Assembly: GCA_963728295.1 (NCBI GenBank)
Contig: CAVSKB010000005.1
Coordinates: 62,001-126,000, forward strand
DNA length: 64,000 nucleotides
Direction of reading: 5' to 3'
From: DATJKD01 sp963728295
Lineage (GTDB): Bacteria > Pseudomonadota > Gammaproteobacteria > Steroidobacterales > Steroidobacteraceae
The notes under the pieces are model-generated. The model saw only the letters and a list, made by a program, of their open reading frames with translations, was not told where the DNA came from and ran no database searches. Below, in pieces: positions 61,465 through 64,000 of this stretch; the first letter of the stretch is position 1, and every line of letters starts with the position of its first letter. Made by a program: the position numbers and the translations under genes.

Positions 61465-62953
61465 TCACGCAGCCGGCTTGACGTTGGCGTTCAGCCGAAA
61501 CAGGTTGCTCGGGTCGTACTTGTTCTTGAGCGTCTGCAGACGCGAAAGGTTCCCCTGGTAGTTCGCATCGACGAGTGTCTGCGCCTCCTCGCCGACTTCG
61601 TTCGTGTAGTAGCCGTCGGTGAAGCGTTCGAGCTTCGACCAGTACTGCTTCACGTACGCGACATGCGACGTCGGATCGCTGGCGAGCGGCCAGGAGACGG
61701 TGGCGAACATGTTGTGGCTCGAGCGCCGATGCGGGAACGCCGTGGCATCGGGCGCGACATGACCGATGGCGCCACCGGATTGCTGGAAAAACACGCTCGT
61801 TCCGCGCTCCGGATGCGGCTCGAAATCGTCCATGATGGTACCGGCCAGCCGTGGATCGAAGCCGTTGATGAAGCCGGACTTCAGATACTCGCCGTCGTTG
61901 CGCGGATCCGTCCGATCCCAGCTGCGCTGCACCGCCACGTAGTCCACGGCTTCGATCTTGCCCACCAGCGGTGTGCCGAGCTTGCGCACGGGTGCAAGCA
62001 CCGATTCGGCCTGCGCGGACGGCCCCGTGTAGCAGACATGGATGCAGAACGCCGCCGTCCTTGCCGCCGGGGGGCGCCTCCATGACCGCGTCCACGTACA
62101 GGTCGTCCGGCGCCTGCTGGCTGAAATCTCCGTAGAACTCGAGCAGCTCTCGGGCTCTTGCCATCGGGAAAATCAGATCGCCTGCGATGACCTGACGCGG
62201 CATGGGATGCAGCGCGAACTCGAACGACGTGACGACTCCGAAATTGCCCCCGCCGCCGCGCACGCCCCAGAACAGGTCCGGATTCTCGGCAGCGCTGGCG
62301 CGCACGAGCCTGCCATCGGCGATGACGATGTCCACTGCTTTCAGGTTGTCGAGCGCCAGGCCAAACCGTCGCGCCACGCGACCGAACCCGCCACCCAGCG
62401 TGAGACCTGCAACCCCGGTGTGCGACACGGTGCCAGCCGTGGTTACGAGGCCGAAGGCCATCGCCTCGTGGTCGAGTTCGCCGAGCAGGCTTCCTCCGGC
62501 GACATAGGCGGTGCGCGATACGGGATCGATCCGAACGCCCCGGAAGTGAGACAGGTCGATCTGCATCCCGCGATCGCAGGTGGACTTGCCGGAGTAGCTG
62601 TGGCCGCCGCACTTGACGGCAAGCAGGAGGTCGCGCGCGCGCGCGAAGGTGACGGCGGTGCGGACGTCGGCCACGCCGCTCGGCTGCACGACGAGCGCCG
62701 GGTGCCTGTCGATCGATGCGTTCAGCACGCGGCGCGCCTGGTCGTAGCCGGGCTCACCCGCCAGCAGCAGGGCGCCGCGGAGACTGTCCCTGAGCTGCTG
62801 CAACACACCCGGCTCGAGGGTGATCGCCGACCCCCTGCCGGTTACGGCGTCGATCCCGCCGGAGATGCCTGTCGCCGACAGCAGCTGCCCGGCCGGAAAG
62901 CACGCAGCGATGGCGCCAGCCAGTGAGGATCTGAGGAAGTAGCGTCTGTTCAT
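61465..62953 (-). CDS. Tat-exported FAD-linked oxidase (berberine-bridge/BBE type), one frameshift
   Basis: From the ATG at 62953 the N-terminus NRRYFLRSSLAGAIAACFPA is a Tat signal. The FAD-binding PCMH domain has GGHSYSG with H119 as the likely 8-alpha FAD linkage, and GLTLGGGFGRVARRFGLALD. An extra base near 62045 breaks the frame, after which FCIHVCYTG leads into the substrate domain, and the BBE tail ends YQGNLSRLQTLKNKYDPSNL then FRLNANVKP. Joined length is ~495 residues. BBE enzymes oxidise alcohols, sugars or alkaloid-like compounds; the substrate is unknown. Confidence 0.85.
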
Positions 62954-63059
62954 GCGGACCTCACGCCGTGTTTGAGTTGTTCGTCCGTCAGCACCGAAGG
63001 ATCCCAACCGTATCGTCGTCTAAATACAGCAAACCGCATCATCGAGCCGGAGAATCATA

Positions 63060-63755
63060 ATGCGCCCGAGCCCGCTGCACATCGCGTTGATTGCCGCTTC
63101 GCCCTTTGTCGCCGTCCCCGTCGCGGACGCCGCCCCACCCGATCCACCGCAACCCTTCGACACCGCCGGGATACACGTCGAGAAGAACGCGACCGACGAT
63201 GACACCGAGATCGTCATCGAAGCAGTGGGTGGCGATGACGGCCTGTGTCAGTTCCGAATCTACGCACCCGACGGCCGCCCGATCATCCACTTCAGCAGCG
63301 TCGACAGATCGACGGGGGGTCAACGCGAGTTCGTGATCGAATCTCCCGAGCCGTCGGGAGACGCCATTCTCGCCCAGTATCCGGAGGGCTTCTACAAGTT
63401 CCGAGGCCGTACCTGCGAAGGCGAGCGGTTCGAGAGCACCGATTCACTCTCGCACGACCTGCCCGCGGCAACCGTGATCACTACGCCGGTGGCCGACAGC
63501 GAAGTCGATCCAGACAACGGGGTCGTAATCGAGTGGTCGGCCGTCCCCGGTGTCACCGAATATATCGTCGAGCTGGAAAACGAGTCCGCGGACCCCGAGC
63601 AGAGCCTGAGCCTGAACCTGCCGCCGGATGCGACTCACTTCGAGGTCCCGGCGAGCTGGCTTACGGGAGGCGCCGAGTACCAGGTTGGCGTAGCCACCGT
63701 CGCGCCGAATGGCAACGTCGTGTTTGCGGAGATCCAGTTCACGACCGCCGAGTGA
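63060..63755 (+). CDS. Secreted beta-sandwich protein, unknown function
   Basis: 231 residues with a signal peptide (ALIAASPFVAVPVADAAP). The first half contains FRIYAPDGRPIIHFSSVD, and the second half (~135-231) has an Ig/fibronectin-like character: DNGVVIEWSAVPGVTEYIVE followed by GAEYQVGVATVAPNGNVVFA. No catalytic motif seen. It converges with the NnrU-type gene. Confidence 0.7.
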   Translation: MRPSPLHIALIAASPFVAVPVADAAPPDPPQPFDTAGIHVEKNATDDDTEIVIEAVGGDDGLCQFRIYAPDGRPIIHFSSVDRSTGGQREFVIESPEPSGDAILAQYPEGFYKFRGRTCEGERFESTDSLSHDLPAATVITTPVADSEVDPDNGVVIEWSAVPGVTEYIVELENESADPEQSLSLNLPPDATHFEVPASWLTGGAEYQVGVATVAPNGNVVFAEIQFTTAE

Positions 63756-63765
63756 CGACAAACGC

Positions 63766-63792
63766 GCTGCCCCGCCGCGGCCGCGGGGCAGC
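63766..63792. terminator. Bidirectional terminator hairpin between convergent genes
   Basis: GCTGCCCCG ... CGGGGCAGC is a nine-base perfect stem with a nine-base loop, sited 10 bases after one stop and a few bases after the other. The T-run is weak on both sides, so efficiency is uncertain. Confidence 0.5.
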
Positions 63793-63799
63793 GCTGCTT

Positions 63800-64000
63800 C
63801 TACCCGGCGGGCACGCCGAACACGCGTGCATGCATGGTGAAGGCGGCGGCATAGACCGCCACTGCGATCAGCGGCCGCACGATACCGATCTCCCGCAGGG
63901 CCGCGCCCAGCTGGTTGCGCCCGCCGACGATGGCAGCGAACGGAATGTTCGAAGTCGAGAGCGCGAACCTCTGCCAATGCTCACCGAAGCTGTCGCGGCG
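63800..64000 (-). CDS. NnrU-family membrane protein, C-terminal part
   Basis: The final 66 residues before a TAG. The start RRDSFGEHWQRFALSTSNIP followed by FAAIVGGRNQL and a C-terminal membrane segment (LIAVAVYAAAFTMHARVFGV) fits the end of NnrU proteins, which have E-x-W-x-x-F-x-x-x-T-S-N-x-P-F-A-A-I. The 5' part lies beyond the window. NnrU is linked to NO/nitrite reduction clusters, which fits nirK about 3 kb away. Confidence 0.75.
   Translation of the reverse strand, partial: RRDSFGEHWQRFALSTSNIPFAAIVGGRNQLGAALREIGIVRPLIAVAVYAAAFTMHARVFGVPAG

Noticed and set aside
60887..63007. Single 706-codon minus ORF spanning the BBE gene and the F420-type gene
   Set aside because: Only its first part is the BBE protein; after ~62045 it is an out-of-frame read-through caused by the extra base, and then antiphase to the next gene.

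Overview
The window is high-GC DNA from a Gram-negative bacterium, most likely a proteobacterium. It carries many lipobox signal peptides, a TonB-dependent receptor, an MlaC-type periplasmic protein, a Tat signal, an NnrU-type protein and a copper nitrite reductase. There are no phage genes, insertion sequences, CRISPR arrays or rRNA genes. Coding density is high, genes are short-spaced, and it looks like ordinary chromosome (probably a metagenome or long-read contig).

A property of the sequence itself colours the annotation. Many recognisable genes carry single-base shifts, nearly all one extra base (often C or G). Isolated cases lie near 17.8, 19.6, 20.1, 21.6, 40.8, 47.1, 57.5, 59.5, 60.6 and 62.0 kb. 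They are very dense at 25.4-35.2 kb and moderately dense at 51.8-53.7 kb. Protein-level conservation survives on both sides of each shift, so I read these as probable consensus errors rather than decay, and give whole-gene extents.

Layout. 0-5 kb: partial patatin lipase, beta-propeller lipoprotein, two small secreted proteins, and a beta-lactamase-fold hydrolase. 5-13 kb: AraC regulator overlapping a kinase-aminotransferase fusion, a membrane-tethered Mrr-like nuclease with a membrane partner, PadR-PspC, a HigB/HigA-like toxin-antitoxin pair, and a class V aminotransferase. 13-25 kb: DUF7064/7065-like protein, YciI and AmpG-like permease, D-2-hydroxyacid dehydrogenase, a membrane protein/wHTH/DUF4173 cluster behind a palindromic operator, alcohol dehydrogenase, Bax-inhibitor-1 protein, and a secreted hydrolase. 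25.4-35.2 kb: a cyclic-amide (hydantoin-type) utilisation cluster of carbamoylase, TetR, TonB receptor, HyuA, HyuB and NCS1 permease. 35-44 kb: PqaA-like protein, wHTH-TolB-TPR regulator, MlaC, three small lipoproteins, trypsin-like PDZ protease, and secreted proteins. 44-51 kb: fasciclin protein, glycosyltransferase, B12-radical SAM enzyme, membrane C13 (legumain-like) peptidase with a YcxB-like neighbour, and TIR-TolB-TPR protein. 51.3-54.7 kb: RNA ligase RtcB, slipin, and about 860 bp of hairpin-rich non-coding DNA holding an abnormal tRNA behind a strong promoter. 54.7-64 kb: GNAT, HNH nuclease, M1 aminopeptidase, DUF937, then a minus-strand group of berberine-bridge-like oxidase, exported F420-type reductase and NirK fused to cytochrome c, and finally the end of an NnrU-type gene.

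The most system-like loci are the RtcB/slipin/tRNA-like region, which resembles bacterial RNA-repair operons but with an unfamiliar non-coding component, and the hydantoin cluster with its own outer-membrane receptor. NirK with the nearby NnrU-type gene points to nitrite or NO metabolism.
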